DNA of 64,000 nucleotides, taken from contig JAWLBB010000004.1 of the NCBI GenBank assembly GCA_041395105.1, positions 186,001 to 250,000 on the forward strand, in the 5' to 3' direction. The notes under the pieces are model-generated. The model did not search any database, was not told where the DNA came from, and saw only the letters and a program-made list of their open reading frames with translations. A program made the translations under genes and the position numbers. Below are positions 1 through 9,023 of this stretch, piece after piece (the stretch's first letter is position 1; every line of letters starts with the position of its first letter). This DNA is from Opitutaceae bacterium. Its GTDB lineage: Bacteria > Verrucomicrobiota > Verrucomicrobiia > Opitutales > Opitutaceae.

Positions 1-1922
1 TAACCGCCGGGACCCTCAAAGCCCCAGAGATAGACGCTGATCAGAAGCAGGCCCGCTCCGAAAAGGGAAACGGCCCCGGCCGACCAGCCGAACGGAACAG
101 AATAGATCAGACCGTAGGCGCCGATCGTAAGTCCGAGGGAAGCCGTGAAGGGATACCACGACTGATCAGGCATGTGAACCCCGTGCTCTTTCTCGGCGGC
201 GCTGCCGGGGTTGACCGGAGGAGGGGTGTCGGCGTGCTTTTCGAACCAATGGGCATCACGGCCCCGCACGACCGGCACGGAGGCGAAATTATATTCCGGG
301 GGCGGCGAGGGAATGGACCACTCCAGGGTCCGGGCGTCCCAGGGATCCTGTCCCGACTTTTTCCCCTTAACGGCCGAGTAGAGAATGTGAAAGATGGCGA
401 TGGCAAAGCCGATCCCGAGGAGAAAGGCACCGATGGTCGAGACGAAGTTCCAGCGGTTCCAGTCAAGGTTGTCGGCGTAGGTGTAGATCCGGCGGGGCAT
501 TCCGTTGAGCCCGAGGAAATGCATGGGGAAGAAGGCGATATTGAACCCGATCAGGATCGTCCAGAAGCCCAGCTTGCCGATCCCCTCGCTCGCGATCCGC
601 CCCGTCATTTTCGGCAGCCAGTAGTAGACGCCGGCGAAGAGGGCCAGGATGCTTCCGCCGATCAGGACGTAGTGGAAATGAGCCACCACGAAATAGGTGT
701 CCTGCTGCTGGGCATCGGCGGGGGCGGCCGAATGCATGATCCCGGTGAATCCGCCCATCATGAACATCCAGATGAAACCGAGGGCATAGATCATCGGGGT
801 GGTGATCCGGAGCTTGCCACCCCAGAGGGTGCCGATCCAGTTGAAGATCTTCACTCCGGTAGGAACCGCGATCGCCATGGTGGTCAGGGCGAAGGCCGTG
901 GTGGCCAGCTTGCCGAGGCCGGTGGTGAACATGTGGTGGCTCCAGACGGCAAATCCAAGAAATCCGATGACCGCTCCCGAGAAGACGATGATCGGGTAGC
1001 CGAAAAGCGGCTTGCGCGAGAAGGTGGGCAGGATCTCCGAAATGATACCCATCGCGGGCAGGATCAGAATATAGACTTCCGGATGGCCGAAAATCCAGAA
1101 GAGGTGCTGCCAGAGGATGGGTTGCCCTCCCTTGGCCACCTCAAAGAAGTTGGTGCCGGCCATGCGGTCGAAGAGGAGCTCTGCGAGTGCGATGGTGATG
1201 GCGGGGAAGGCGAGGATGAGGAGAAACGAGGTGACCAGGGTCATCCAGGCGAAAACCGGCATCCGCATCATCGTCATGCCGGGAGCCCGCATGTTGATGA
1301 TCGTCACGATGAAGTTCAGGGCCGCCACAATCGAAGCGACGCCAAGAATCTGCAGTCCGAGAATCCAGAAGTCGGTTCCCAGACCCGGGCTGTAGGTGTT
1401 GGAGGTGAGATTCGCGTAGCCGAACCATCCTATATTGGGCGCATTGATGACGCCGTGACTGCCGGCCCCGGCATCGGGAAGAAACCAGGCCGAGTTGATC
1501 AGGATGGCGCCGAAGAAAAAGGTCCAGAAGCTGAAGGCGTTCAGCCGGGGAAAGGCCACGTCGCGGGCACCAATCATCAGCGGCACCATGTAATTGAAGA
1601 ACGCCGCACTCATCGGCATGACGGCAAGGAAGATCATCGTCGTGCCGTGCATGGTGAACATCTGGTTGTAGACATCTGCACTGAGCACATCGTTGCCCGG
1701 GACCATGAGCTGGGCGCGGATGAGAAGGGCTTCGATGCCGCCGATGACAAGGAAGAAGAGGGCGGAGAGTCCGTAGAGGATGCCGATCTTCTTGTGATCG
1801 ACAGTGGTCAGCCAGCCGACCAGTCCGGTCTTGGCCGTCGGTCGTTTAAAGAGGGAAATCGAACCGCCGGAGGCGTTGGATTCGTGCTCGAGAAAGTCGG
1901 ACTTAACGGTGGAGGTCGCCAT
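1..1922 (-). CDS. ctaD: cytochrome c oxidase subunit I (partial, 3' end outside window)
   Basis: This is the catalytic heme-copper subunit of an aa3-type terminal oxidase in the inner membrane. The start is the ATG at 1922, 7 bases after the coxB stop, and 640 codons are visible. A heme-ligand His lies in FTMHGTTMIFL (about residue 92). GHPEVYILILP (about 280) holds the CuB His and the cross-linked Tyr of A-type oxidases. HHMFTTG lies at about 330 and HFHYVLIGG at about 415. After the conserved core the chain continues through a hydrophilic segment and another hydrophobic stretch ending EGPGG at the window edge. No stop is seen, so the gene continues left. It is the last visible gene of the oxidase operon. 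Confidence 0.97.
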   Translation of the reverse strand, partial: MATSTVKSDFLEHESNASGGSISLFKRPTAKTGLVGWLTTVDHKKIGILYGLSALFFLVIGGIEALLIRAQLMVPGNDVLSADVYNQMFTMHGTTMIFLAVMPMSAAFFNYMVPLMIGARDVAFPRLNAFSFWTFFFGAILINSAWFLPDAGAGSHGVINAPNIGWFGYANLTSNTYSPGLGTDFWILGLQILGVASIVAALNFIVTIINMRAPGMTMMRMPVFAWMTLVTSFLLILAFPAITIALAELLFDRMAGTNFFEVAKGGQPILWQHLFWIFGHPEVYILILPAMGIISEILPTFSRKPLFGYPIIVFSGAVIGFLGFAVWSHHMFTTGLGKLATTAFALTTMAIAVPTGVKIFNWIGTLWGGKLRITTPMIYALGFIWMFMMGGFTGIMHSAAPADAQQQDTYFVVAHFHYVLIGGSILALFAGVYYWLPKMTGRIASEGIGKLGFWTILIGFNIAFFPMHFLGLNGMPRRIYTYADNLDWNRWNFVSTIGAFLLGIGFAIAIFHILYSAVKGKKSGQDPWDARTLEWSIPSPPPEYNFASVPVVRGRDAHWFEKHADTPPPVNPGSAAEKEHGVHMPDQSWYPFTASLGLTIGAYGLIYSVPFGWSAGAVSLFGAGLLLISVYLWGFEGPGG

Positions 1923-1929
1923 GGTCGGA

Positions 1930-3135
1930 TTACTTCAGAGAGTGGAGATAAGCGACGAGGGCCTGGATGTCGTCCTCGGTCAGCTGGATATTGTTGATCA
2001 CGTAGCCGTCGCGATACATGATGTTCCCGGGCTTGACCGAGTCGGGGTCGCGGAGCCAGTGGGCGAGATTCTCGTCGGTGTTGTCGAGGAGGCCCGCCGC
2101 CAGGGTGGTTCGCGATCCGAAATGGGTGAGAGTGGGACCGGTGATCCCCGGTGCGCCGTGTCCCTTGATCTCGTGGCACATCAGGCAGGTCTTGTCACGG
2201 AACAGGGCGCGCCCCCGGTTGATCAGGGCCGTGTCCTCGGCCGCGGTCGGGACCTGGGCCTGACGCCAGCCTTCAAGCGAGCTCAGCGCGCCCGGCGGAG
2301 CGTCCTCGGTCATGGCGGCAAACTCGATCTTGGGGTTGAGGTCCTCCCAGGTGGCGGCCACCGGCTGATCGGACACCGAGCGGGCGTCGCCGGCCTGTCG
2401 CTCGGCCCAGGCCTGGAATTCGGCGGGTTCCAGGCTGACGAGGCGGAATTTCATGTTGGCGTGCGATTCACCGCAGAATTCGGCGCATTGGCCCCAGTAA
2501 TAGCCCTCGTGATCCGCCTGCAGCCACATATGATTGGCCCGGTTGGGAATCAGGTCGACCTTGCCGGCCAGCTTGGGAACCCAGAAACTGTGGATGACGT
2601 CAAGGGTCCGCAGTTCGATGTGAATTGGCCGGTCACTCGGGATGACCAATTCATTGGCTGTGGCGAATCCGAGCTGCGGGTATTCGAATTTGAACCACCA
2701 CTGGTAGCCGGTGACCTTGATCTCGAGAGCGTTTTCCCGGTCGGGGGTATCACTGGTGTACCAGATGCCGCGGACAGTCGGAATCGCGATGATGACCAGG
2801 AGCAGACCGGAAATGACAATCAGACCCATTTCGACGAGGGGATGTCCGTGGGTCTGAGGTGGCGGGTCATCCGCGCCCTCCTGATCCTTCCTGCTCCGGA
2901 ACTTGATCTGGGCATAGGCGAGCACACTGCCCACGGTCAGGAAGATGAAGATGGAGACCCCAAGCGTCAGGTAAAACAGGTGCAGCTGGTGGCGGGCAAC
3001 CGGACCTTCCGTCACGATGGTCGACTGGTGCCCGCTCATGTCGCACCCCGAGAGTGCGCCGAGCACGAGCAGGCCGCCAAGTAGGGCGGTCAGAAACGAA
3101 CGTTTGCGAATGGCGGAGAGAAAACGGTTTCCCAT
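1930..3135 (-). CDS. ctaC: cytochrome c oxidase subunit II with C-terminal cytochrome c domain
   Basis: Electron-entry subunit of the oxidase, 401 aa. It has a lipoprotein-type signal (GALSGC, about residues 24-30), two membrane helices (about 45-70 and 90-115) and a cupredoxin domain. The CuA site is visible in CAEFCGESHANM (about 217-228), with the upstream His in DVIHSFW. A class I cytochrome c domain follows with CLMCH (about 317) and a likely axial Met in NIMYRDG. This makes it a caa3-type subunit that accepts electrons through its own heme c. It lies 7 bases upstream of coxA and is expected to be cotranscribed with it. Confidence 0.96.
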   Translation of the reverse strand: MGNRFLSAIRKRSFLTALLGGLLVLGALSGCDMSGHQSTIVTEGPVARHQLHLFYLTLGVSIFIFLTVGSVLAYAQIKFRSRKDQEGADDPPPQTHGHPLVEMGLIVISGLLLVIIAIPTVRGIWYTSDTPDRENALEIKVTGYQWWFKFEYPQLGFATANELVIPSDRPIHIELRTLDVIHSFWVPKLAGKVDLIPNRANHMWLQADHEGYYWGQCAEFCGESHANMKFRLVSLEPAEFQAWAERQAGDARSVSDQPVAATWEDLNPKIEFAAMTEDAPPGALSSLEGWRQAQVPTAAEDTALINRGRALFRDKTCLMCHEIKGHGAPGITGPTLTHFGSRTTLAAGLLDNTDENLAHWLRDPDSVKPGNIMYRDGYVINNIQLTEDDIQALVAYLHSLK

Positions 3136-3357
3136 GGTCAGGAATGGAACAAGGCAGTGTTCACAGCCGGGAAGGATGCCCGGATTTTCGGGAAGGCTCC
3201 GTGATTCGACTGCGATTTCAAGATAATTGTCGCTGATAATGCAGGCATAGTAACCTGATGGAAACTGGGTTCGAGAGTTATTAGGCAGGGTAATCCGCTG
3301 AATCAGAGCCCGGATCCAGGCGTCCCCCGGGCTTTCGGGATCTCTGCGGCGGAGGGT

Positions 3358-3792
3358 TCAAGCAGCCGCAGGAAACCAGACATAGAGGAAGAGGTAGATG
3401 AGGACGCCGGTCACGGAAACATAGTACCAGATGGGAAACGTCCACCGGGCCCACCTGCGGTGTCGATCGATCTCGCCCCGGACAGCCAGCCAGAGGGTTC
3501 GCAAGACCAGCGGGGCGATGATCATTGCGAGCAGAATATGGGTCAGCAGCATCGTGTAGTAGACGGCGCGCAGGGCGCCCTCGCCCCCGAAGGGCGTATG
3601 TACCCCGCGAACGAGAACCTTGTGGGTGACATAGCCGACGAGGAAAACGATGGAGACACCGAAAGCCGAGACCATGCAGATCCGGTGGGCGCGGATCCGC
3701 CCGGTCTTGATCAGGATGAAACCGGCGCTGATCAGAACCGTCGCCAACCCATTGAGCAGGGCGTTGAGGGTCGGGATATCGGAAACGGCCAT
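3358..3792 (-). CDS. DUF420 family membrane protein (oxidase assembly-associated)
   Basis: A 144-aa polytopic membrane protein with four or five hydrophobic segments and conserved-looking histidines (IRAHRICM, GYVTHKVLVRGVHTPF, LLTHILLAM). The sequence fits DUF420, the family of Bacillus YozB/CtaM, whose members are linked to heme-copper oxidase maturation. It sits between ctaB (25 bases upstream) and coxB (222 bases downstream), the usual context of this family. The role is inferred from family and context. The 222 bases before coxB show no gene and may hold a separate promoter for coxB-coxA. Confidence 0.85.
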   Translation of the reverse strand: MAVSDIPTLNALLNGLATVLISAGFILIKTGRIRAHRICMVSAFGVSIVFLVGYVTHKVLVRGVHTPFGGEGALRAVYYTMLLTHILLAMIIAPLVLRTLWLAVRGEIDRHRRWARWTFPIWYYVSVTGVLIYLFLYVWFPAAA

Positions 3793-3817
3793 GAAAGAGA
3801 CTTCCTTGGCGGGCCGA

Positions 3818-4750
3818 TCAGGCCAGCCAGCGGTCGAGCACGAGAATCGCGAGGACGAGCGGCAGGTAGGCGATGGTGGTAAGGAAAAGACGGCGCGCGG
3901 CGGAATCGCGTCCCGCCTCTTTCATGAAGCGGCCCGCCGAGAGGAGAAACCAGAGTCCGAGTGCGGCGGCCGCCATCAGGTAGATGATGCTGGTAAACCC
4001 GAGCAGGGTGGGGAGCAGGCTCACCGCGATCAGCAGGATGGCATTGATCATTGACCAGAGGGCCACCCGCCCGCCGTCGGGATCGGTCACGGACAACATG
4101 GGGAAGGAAACGGCGGCATAGTCCTTCCGGTAGACCCAGGCGATCGCCATGAAGTGGGGTATCTGCCAGAAGAAAAGGACACCGAAGAGGATCCACCCCA
4201 GGGTGCTGATCGAGCCTTCGGCCGCTGCCCAGCCGATGAGGGGCGGCAGGGCTCCGCTGACCGCGCCCAGTTCGGTCGCCCAGCGGCTGCGCCGCTTCAG
4301 AGGCGTGTAGATGCAGACATAGGAAACAATGGTGCCGAGCCCGAGCATCCCGGCCAGGGAATTGGTCCCCAGCCAAAGCTGCGACACCCCGACAGAACTC
4401 AGAAGGAGTCCCCAGCCAAAGGCATGGGCCGGAGTGACCAGTCCGGTCGGCAACGGCCGGTCGCGGGTCCGTTTCATGACGGCATCGGTATGGCGCTCCA
4501 GCCATTGATTGAGAGCCGCGGCCCCTCCGGCGGAAAGGGCGGTGCCGCAGAGAAAATTGAAGAGATTCCAGAAATCCCGTCCCGGTTGGGCCGCAAGATA
4601 GGCGACAAGTGCCGTGATGACCGAGAGGAAACTCAGCCGGGGTTTGGTCAACTCGATCAGTCCGCTGAACCAACGGGCACGCGTCTGCTCGACCTCCAGC
4701 AGGGCGGCCGGAGGATTCACTTCGTAATGTTGTCTCGCTTCGGGACTCAT
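3818..4750 (-). CDS. ctaB: protoheme IX farnesyltransferase (heme O synthase)
   Basis: Membrane prenyltransferase that adds farnesyl to heme b to make heme O. The start at ATG 4750 (MSPEARQHYEV) gives 310 aa, the normal family length. Seen: the TKPRLSFLSVITALVAY first helix, then NQWLERHTDAVMKRTRDRPLP, the UbiA-type Asp-rich region in the form found in CtaB/CyoE, and YTPLKRRSRWATELGAVSGALPPLIGW, the second conserved motif. The start codon shares one base with the stop of ctaA (TGATG), which suggests translational coupling. The reading frame stays open upstream for about 500 bases, but that stretch overlaps ctaA and is not coding. Confidence 0.96.
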   Translation of the reverse strand: MSPEARQHYEVNPPAALLEVEQTRARWFSGLIELTKPRLSFLSVITALVAYLAAQPGRDFWNLFNFLCGTALSAGGAAALNQWLERHTDAVMKRTRDRPLPTGLVTPAHAFGWGLLLSSVGVSQLWLGTNSLAGMLGLGTIVSYVCIYTPLKRRSRWATELGAVSGALPPLIGWAAAEGSISTLGWILFGVLFFWQIPHFMAIAWVYRKDYAAVSFPMLSVTDPDGGRVALWSMINAILLIAVSLLPTLLGFTSIIYLMAAAALGLWFLLSAGRFMKEAGRDSAARRLFLTTIAYLPLVLAILVLDRWLA

Positions 4751-5928
4751 CAATTCGCTGCGGAGCTGGCGGGCAGGTCGGTCCGGGAGGCTCGGTCCTC
4801 CTTGGGACTGTTCCCGACGGTTCGGGTGTCGCCAAACTGAAAGCGGTGGCAAAGAAAGGTCAGGCTGAAGGTGGCGGCAAGGACAAACGCTCCGTTGAGC
4901 ATGTGGATCGTCGCCGCATTGGAATTCCGCACCGTCCAGATGACGAGTGCGCCAAGGTAAATCTGGACGGATAGCAGCAGAACCAGAAGAGCTGAAGGGA
5001 TCCCCAGCGCCCGGCGGGTTCGGGGTGAACCCCAGATCAGGCTGAGGAAGACAAGCAGGACGACGGTGACGACGACGGCCCAGGCCCGATGCGCGAAATG
5101 GATCCCCACCCGGTAATCCCAGGCGGCGGGCAGGAGGCTTCCTTCCGAGGACAGGGGAAAGGTGGGGATGGCGAGGCCGGCGTGGGCATGCCGCATCATC
5201 GCGCCGAAGAGCAGCTGCAGGACAACTGCGCCGAGAGCCAGGAGGCCCCACATACGGATCCTTCCGGAGACCGGTCCGTCAAGCCCCGCGTTACGAGAGA
5301 TCCAGGAACGCGAGCTGGCGATGGCGATGGCGATGAGCAGACAGAAAGTGAGTTGCCCGGTCAGCCCGTGGAGAACCGCAAAGGTCTGGGCGATCCGATT
5401 GTCATCCCCGCCGATATTCTGCTGGTCGAAAAGCACGCGGGCCCCTCCGAGGAGTCCCTGGGTGATTACCATGCCCAGGGACGCCCATCCGAGTGTGCGC
5501 AGCCAGGACCGGGATTCGCGCAGGTTCAGCCAGATGGCCAGCACGATGCAGAGGATCCCGGTCCCGGTGGCGAGGAGACGGTGGCTGTGCTCGGCCATCT
5601 TGTCCGATTCGGTCAACCAGCCGTCCGGATTGATCGACCCATTCGAGAGGGGCCAGTCAAGAAATGCCATCCCCGCCCGAATGCTCGTCGTGAACCCTCC
5701 TGCATAGAGCAGAAGCGTCGTCCATCCGAGGACTAACAGGCAGAACCAGGCCAGGACCGGCTTGTAGTCGAAGGTTCTATGCGGGAATGAAGTTCGGTTC
5801 TTGGTCAATGTCTGCACACCAGTATTCAATGCCGGAGTTCCCGCAATCCTTTTGAGATGTTCGTGCAAGTGCGGAAACCACCCGATGGGCCACTTTTCAG
5901 ACAGTCGCTTTGACAAATCAGGCCGCAC
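4750..5928 (-). CDS. ctaA: heme A synthase (COX15/CtaA family)
   Basis: Membrane oxygenase converting heme O to heme A for the oxidase. About eight hydrophobic segments and the expected paired heme-ligand histidines are seen: EHSHR, AVLHGLTGQ, IHFAHRAW and TIHMLNG. The 392-aa form starts at ATG 5928, only a few bases from the first ATG of the divergent sco gene, which leaves no room for two promoters. The first ~38 residues look poorly conserved. A start at GTG 5817 (VQTLTKNR) would give about 355 aa, closer to family size, so the 5' end is uncertain. First gene of the oxidase operon. Confidence 0.93.
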   Translation of the reverse strand: MRPDLSKRLSEKWPIGWFPHLHEHLKRIAGTPALNTGVQTLTKNRTSFPHRTFDYKPVLAWFCLLVLGWTTLLLYAGGFTTSIRAGMAFLDWPLSNGSINPDGWLTESDKMAEHSHRLLATGTGILCIVLAIWLNLRESRSWLRTLGWASLGMVITQGLLGGARVLFDQQNIGGDDNRIAQTFAVLHGLTGQLTFCLLIAIAIASSRSWISRNAGLDGPVSGRIRMWGLLALGAVVLQLLFGAMMRHAHAGLAIPTFPLSSEGSLLPAAWDYRVGIHFAHRAWAVVVTVVLLVFLSLIWGSPRTRRALGIPSALLVLLLSVQIYLGALVIWTVRNSNAATIHMLNGAFVLAATFSLTFLCHRFQFGDTRTVGNSPKEDRASRTDLPASSAAN

Positions 5929-5964
5929 GGCGATGTGTTGGGGTTGATGTTACCTCAGAATTTC

Positions 5965-6870
5965 ATGGGATTTCGGATACTTTTCTTATGTAGTGTATTC
6001 GCAGCGCTAATGACCGGCTGCGGGTCGCATCCTTCCGACGGAGACGCGGAGGGCGCGAAGGGCGGTTATGAGTTGGTCGGCCGGGTGGTCGCGGTCGACC
6101 CGGAGGCGCGGACGGCCCTGATCGATCATGAGGAAATTCCCCAATACATGCCGGCGATGGTCATGGAGTTTTCCATTTCCGAGGGTGACCTGAAGGTCCT
6201 GAAGGAGGGTATGCGATTGCGGGGCCGAATGTTTGCCACCGATGACGGTTATCGTCTGGAAAAAATCTGGCCGATTGACGCGGAGGGTGAAGCCATTGTC
6301 GGACAGGCCGGCGCGGCTCTCAGGCAGGATACGGTCATTCGCGGCCGCAATGCCTATCGCGAAATCGGAGAGAGCCTTCCCGATTTCGCTCTATACGACC
6401 AGAACGCCGGCGTGGTCCAGCCCGACCGCTTTCGCGGACAGCAGATCGTCCTCAACTTCATCTTCACCCGATGTCCGGATCCCAAGATGTGTCCCGCATC
6501 CACCGCCAAGATGATGCAGTTGCAGGCCGCGGCCCGTGAACTGGGGATCGACAATCTCCAGCTCATATCGATCACCCTTGATCCCGAATACGACACTCCG
6601 GGCATTCTCAATGCCTACGCCTCGAGCCGGGGCATCGACACGGCCAACTTCAGTTTCCTGACCGGTCCGGAGCCGGCCATTCTCGATCTGATGTCTCAGT
6701 TGGGCGTCCTCGCTTTTCCCGAGGACGGCTTGATCCGGCACACCCTTGCCACCATCCTGATCGACGAAAAAGGTCGCATCATCTACCGGACCGATACCAG
6801 CGGCTGGGAACCGGAGGAATTCCTCAAACGGCTCCGTCGGCCGGAAACGGATCCGGCACGCCCCTCATGA
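5965..6870 (+). CDS. SCO1/SenC-type copper chaperone with N-terminal CusF-like domain
   Basis: A lipoprotein predicted to deliver copper to, or reduce, the CuA site of CoxB. The start at ATG 5965 (MGFRILFLCSVF) gives a clean signal with lipobox ALMTGC; an in-frame ATG at 5935 would add ten residues before the signal. Residues about 35-85 (YELVGRVVAVDP to YMPAMVMEF) look like the CusF/CopZ-type periplasmic copper-binding fold. The thioredoxin-like SCO domain follows. Its metal site is FTRCPDPKMCPAST, a CX5C spacing instead of the commoner CX3C, with the distal His in IRHTLATILID. It is divergent from ctaA and overlaps the next gene by four bases. Confidence 0.9.
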   Translation: MGFRILFLCSVFAALMTGCGSHPSDGDAEGAKGGYELVGRVVAVDPEARTALIDHEEIPQYMPAMVMEFSISEGDLKVLKEGMRLRGRMFATDDGYRLEKIWPIDAEGEAIVGQAGAALRQDTVIRGRNAYREIGESLPDFALYDQNAGVVQPDRFRGQQIVLNFIFTRCPDPKMCPASTAKMMQLQAAARELGIDNLQLISITLDPEYDTPGILNAYASSRGIDTANFSFLTGPEPAILDLMSQLGVLAFPEDGLIRHTLATILIDEKGRIIYRTDTSGWEPEEFLKRLRRPETDPARPS

Positions 6871-7790
6871 CGGATCTGACCTCACCCCGAGGCGAGTCGC
6901 GACGACGGCGCTGGCAGTCGCTTCTCATTACCCTATCGGCGATCGGACTCTACGGGTTCATCCGCCTCCTGCCGGCGTCGGGCGATCACCTCAATTACAC
7001 CGATTTCCAGGCGGGTGGGGCCGCCGTTCACGATTTCTGCGAACCCGGGTCCGCTTCCTTTGTCCCGGTCCAGGCCGTGCGGTCACCGGTCAGCCTGACC
7101 CTCTTTCCCGAATCACCCCTGGAAACCGGCAGGACCTCCCGCGTGAGGGCGCAGTTGGAGACGGCCAGCGGGCGACCCCTGAAGGTGGAAGACCTCCTGG
7201 TCGTGCACACCCGGAAACTTCACCTCCTGGTCTCCGATCCGAGTCTGGACGACTATCAGCACCTGCATCCGGAACCCACTGGCGTCCCGGGCGAATTCCT
7301 CTTCTCCTTCAATCCCCGGCTGTCCGGCCTCTACCAGGTTTACGCGGACTTCATGCCCCGGGCAACCGGTCGAGGGCTCTACGCGGGATCGGATCTCGAG
7401 GTGGCGGGCGAGGCCGCCGCACCATTGCCGGTCGCATCCCTTGCGGCGGTGGCCGGGGGGTGTCGTTTCCGGCTCACCAGCTCAAGCCAGCCGATCCGTA
7501 TCAATGAAACGGTGACACTCACCCTGAACATCGCCGGGATCGACGGTTCGGTTCCGCAGCTCGAGACCATCATGGATGCCTATGCCCACATGGTCGCCTT
7601 TGACTTCGCACGGCAGGGCTTCGCCCACCTGCACCCCCGGGAACTTGATCCCCTGCCCGGAGACGGGGCCTCCCTGGAGCTGAGTTTTTCGCTGAATCTT
7701 CCGGATCCCGGCTGGTACCGGGTCTGGGCCCAGGTGCTGATCGCAGGGGAGGAAGTGTTCGCCCCCTTCACCCTGGAGGTGTTGCCCTGA
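6867..7790 (+). CDS. membrane-anchored protein with two HLHP motifs, copper/oxidase context
   Basis: A 307-aa protein with one N-terminal membrane segment (about residues 17-38) and a long beta-rich exported part. It contains two similar halves, each carrying a His-Leu-His-Pro motif (DDYQHLHPEP and GFAHLHPREL). The fold resembles YtkA/FixH-like extracytoplasmic domains seen near metal-handling genes. A metal-binding or oxidase-assembly role is inferred only from the histidine motifs and from the four-base overlap (ATGA) with the SCO gene. No catalytic motif is recognised. Confidence 0.75.
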   Translation: MTDLTSPRGESRRRRWQSLLITLSAIGLYGFIRLLPASGDHLNYTDFQAGGAAVHDFCEPGSASFVPVQAVRSPVSLTLFPESPLETGRTSRVRAQLETASGRPLKVEDLLVVHTRKLHLLVSDPSLDDYQHLHPEPTGVPGEFLFSFNPRLSGLYQVYADFMPRATGRGLYAGSDLEVAGEAAAPLPVASLAAVAGGCRFRLTSSSQPIRINETVTLTLNIAGIDGSVPQLETIMDAYAHMVAFDFARQGFAHLHPRELDPLPGDGASLELSFSLNLPDPGWYRVWAQVLIAGEEVFAPFTLEVLP

Positions 7791-8174
7791 ATGGCCATCC
7801 GAACGATCAATCTGAAATGTGCACTCGCCTTCTGGGTAACCGGGCTTGTCGCCCTCTGCCTGAAGGCCGATCCCTTCTATGCGGGGCTGCTCTTTCTGCC
7901 CTTTGCGCTTGGCCCTCAAATCCTGACCCACCTGGCCATTGTCCATGCGAAGTCGAAAGGGGCCCAGATTACCCTGACCGTTGCCCTGGTCGGCTACTTC
8001 GCCTGGTTCTGCCTGGTTTTCATCGAGATCTTCTACCGCCATCCGGATCCTCAGGGTGCGGTCGCCCTGCTCTTCGTCGGCGTCTATGCCACTCCGGCCA
8101 TGCTCGTCCTCTGGCTTCTCGTCGCCTTCTTCGAGCATCGCTGGAAGAAGGCCAAGGCGCCGGGGAACGTCTAG
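7791..8174 (+). CDS. small integral membrane protein of the sco cluster
   Basis: A 127-aa protein with about four hydrophobic segments (CALAFWVTGLVALCL, YAGLLFLPFALG, ITLTVALVGYFAWFCLVF, PAMLVLWLLVAFF) and a basic C-terminus. It begins on the base after the stop of the preceding HLHP gene, so the three genes sco-HLHP-this one form one transcription unit. The family is not recognised. Its position suggests a partner in copper handling or oxidase assembly, which is inference. The 216 bases after it show no gene. Confidence 0.7.
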   Translation: MAIRTINLKCALAFWVTGLVALCLKADPFYAGLLFLPFALGPQILTHLAIVHAKSKGAQITLTVALVGYFAWFCLVFIEIFYRHPDPQGAVALLFVGVYATPAMLVLWLLVAFFEHRWKKAKAPGNV

Positions 8175-8390
8175 TATGGCGTCACGGATGAAAGTGAACG
8201 TTTTCTCCGGGCATTGACGGTCGCGCAGGAGTACGACCCTTGCTCCATCGGTCATCCATAGGAGGGCGGTCCTCCCAGCTTCCCATGGCTACGCCGAGGC
8301 AAACACGGGCCGCCGCGCGAAGAATCCCGATTTCCGGGCACTCGCACCGGAATCCAAGGCACCATGGCGCGCCTTCGACGCCGTCAGGTG

Positions 8391-9023
8391 TCAATCCGCT
8401 TTGGAAGCGTCGATGCAGGATCGGATCGTCCGGGCGATGTCGGCCGCGAGTTCACGATTGGCATCGCTCAGCGTGGCGATGGAAGCCGCGGTCGAATCAT
8501 AGGGGGACGGACCGGGTCTCTCGATGCGGACCTGTCCACGGAGGGAATTCCGTGGCACACTTTGATCGGTGCAGGACCATTCGGCTGCGACCACGGCAAG
8601 TCCCTCGGTCGTCACTTCGCAGCGCGAATACTTGATCCTGAGTTCGTAATCCACGTCTCCACGGTTCCAGGGCGCCTGCAGGACCGAAACCCCCTCGAGG
8701 TTTTCTTCTACCCGGTTTCCGATGAATTGGGACAGCCCCTGATCGAGCCTCCCGGCCCAACGGTCCTGTTCGAGATAGACGACCTCGGTGCCCGATTTGC
8801 GGACGGTCAGCCGGTTGTCGTGGAGATAGGACGGGAGCAGGACCGGCATGAGTCCGACTGTGGTTTCCTTCACGACCGCGCCGGACGCGGATTGGATATC
8901 GGCCTGGTTGTCGAGGACGAAATGTCTTCTCGCATCGACCGCGGGCGTGGTGTTGAGGCAGCCGCTGAGCAGACCGGCGAGGGCGAAGGGCAGGAGGAGG
9001 AGAGGTCTTCTTGGATGCTTCAT
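8391..9023 (-). CDS. MCE-system auxiliary lipoprotein (PqiC/DUF330-like)
   Basis: A 210-aa outer-membrane-type lipoprotein: signal MKHPRRPLLLLPFALAG with lipobox LLSGC. The body shows the ABC-transport auxiliary (PqiC/LetC, DUF330) pattern, with ARRHFVLD near the N-terminus, VGLMPVLLPSYLHDNRLTVR, and YLEQDRWAGRLDQGLSQFIGNRVEE. In this family the protein pairs with MCE tunnels to pass lipid to the outer membrane. It overlaps the stop of the MCE gene by four bases and is last in the operon. Confidence 0.85.
   Translation of the reverse strand: MKHPRRPLLLLPFALAGLLSGCLNTTPAVDARRHFVLDNQADIQSASGAVVKETTVGLMPVLLPSYLHDNRLTVRKSGTEVVYLEQDRWAGRLDQGLSQFIGNRVEENLEGVSVLQAPWNRGDVDYELRIKYSRCEVTTEGLAVVAAEWSCTDQSVPRNSLRGQVRIERPGPSPYDSTAASIATLSDANRELAADIARTIRSCIDASKAD

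Noticed and set aside
174..1997. 607-codon open frame on the plus strand
   Set aside because: It is antisense to coxA, whose motifs are unmistakable on the minus strand; long antisense frames are expected at this GC content.
5905..5960. TTGACA at 5910 as a promoter for the SCO gene
   Set aside because: No acceptable -10 sequence at the right distance.
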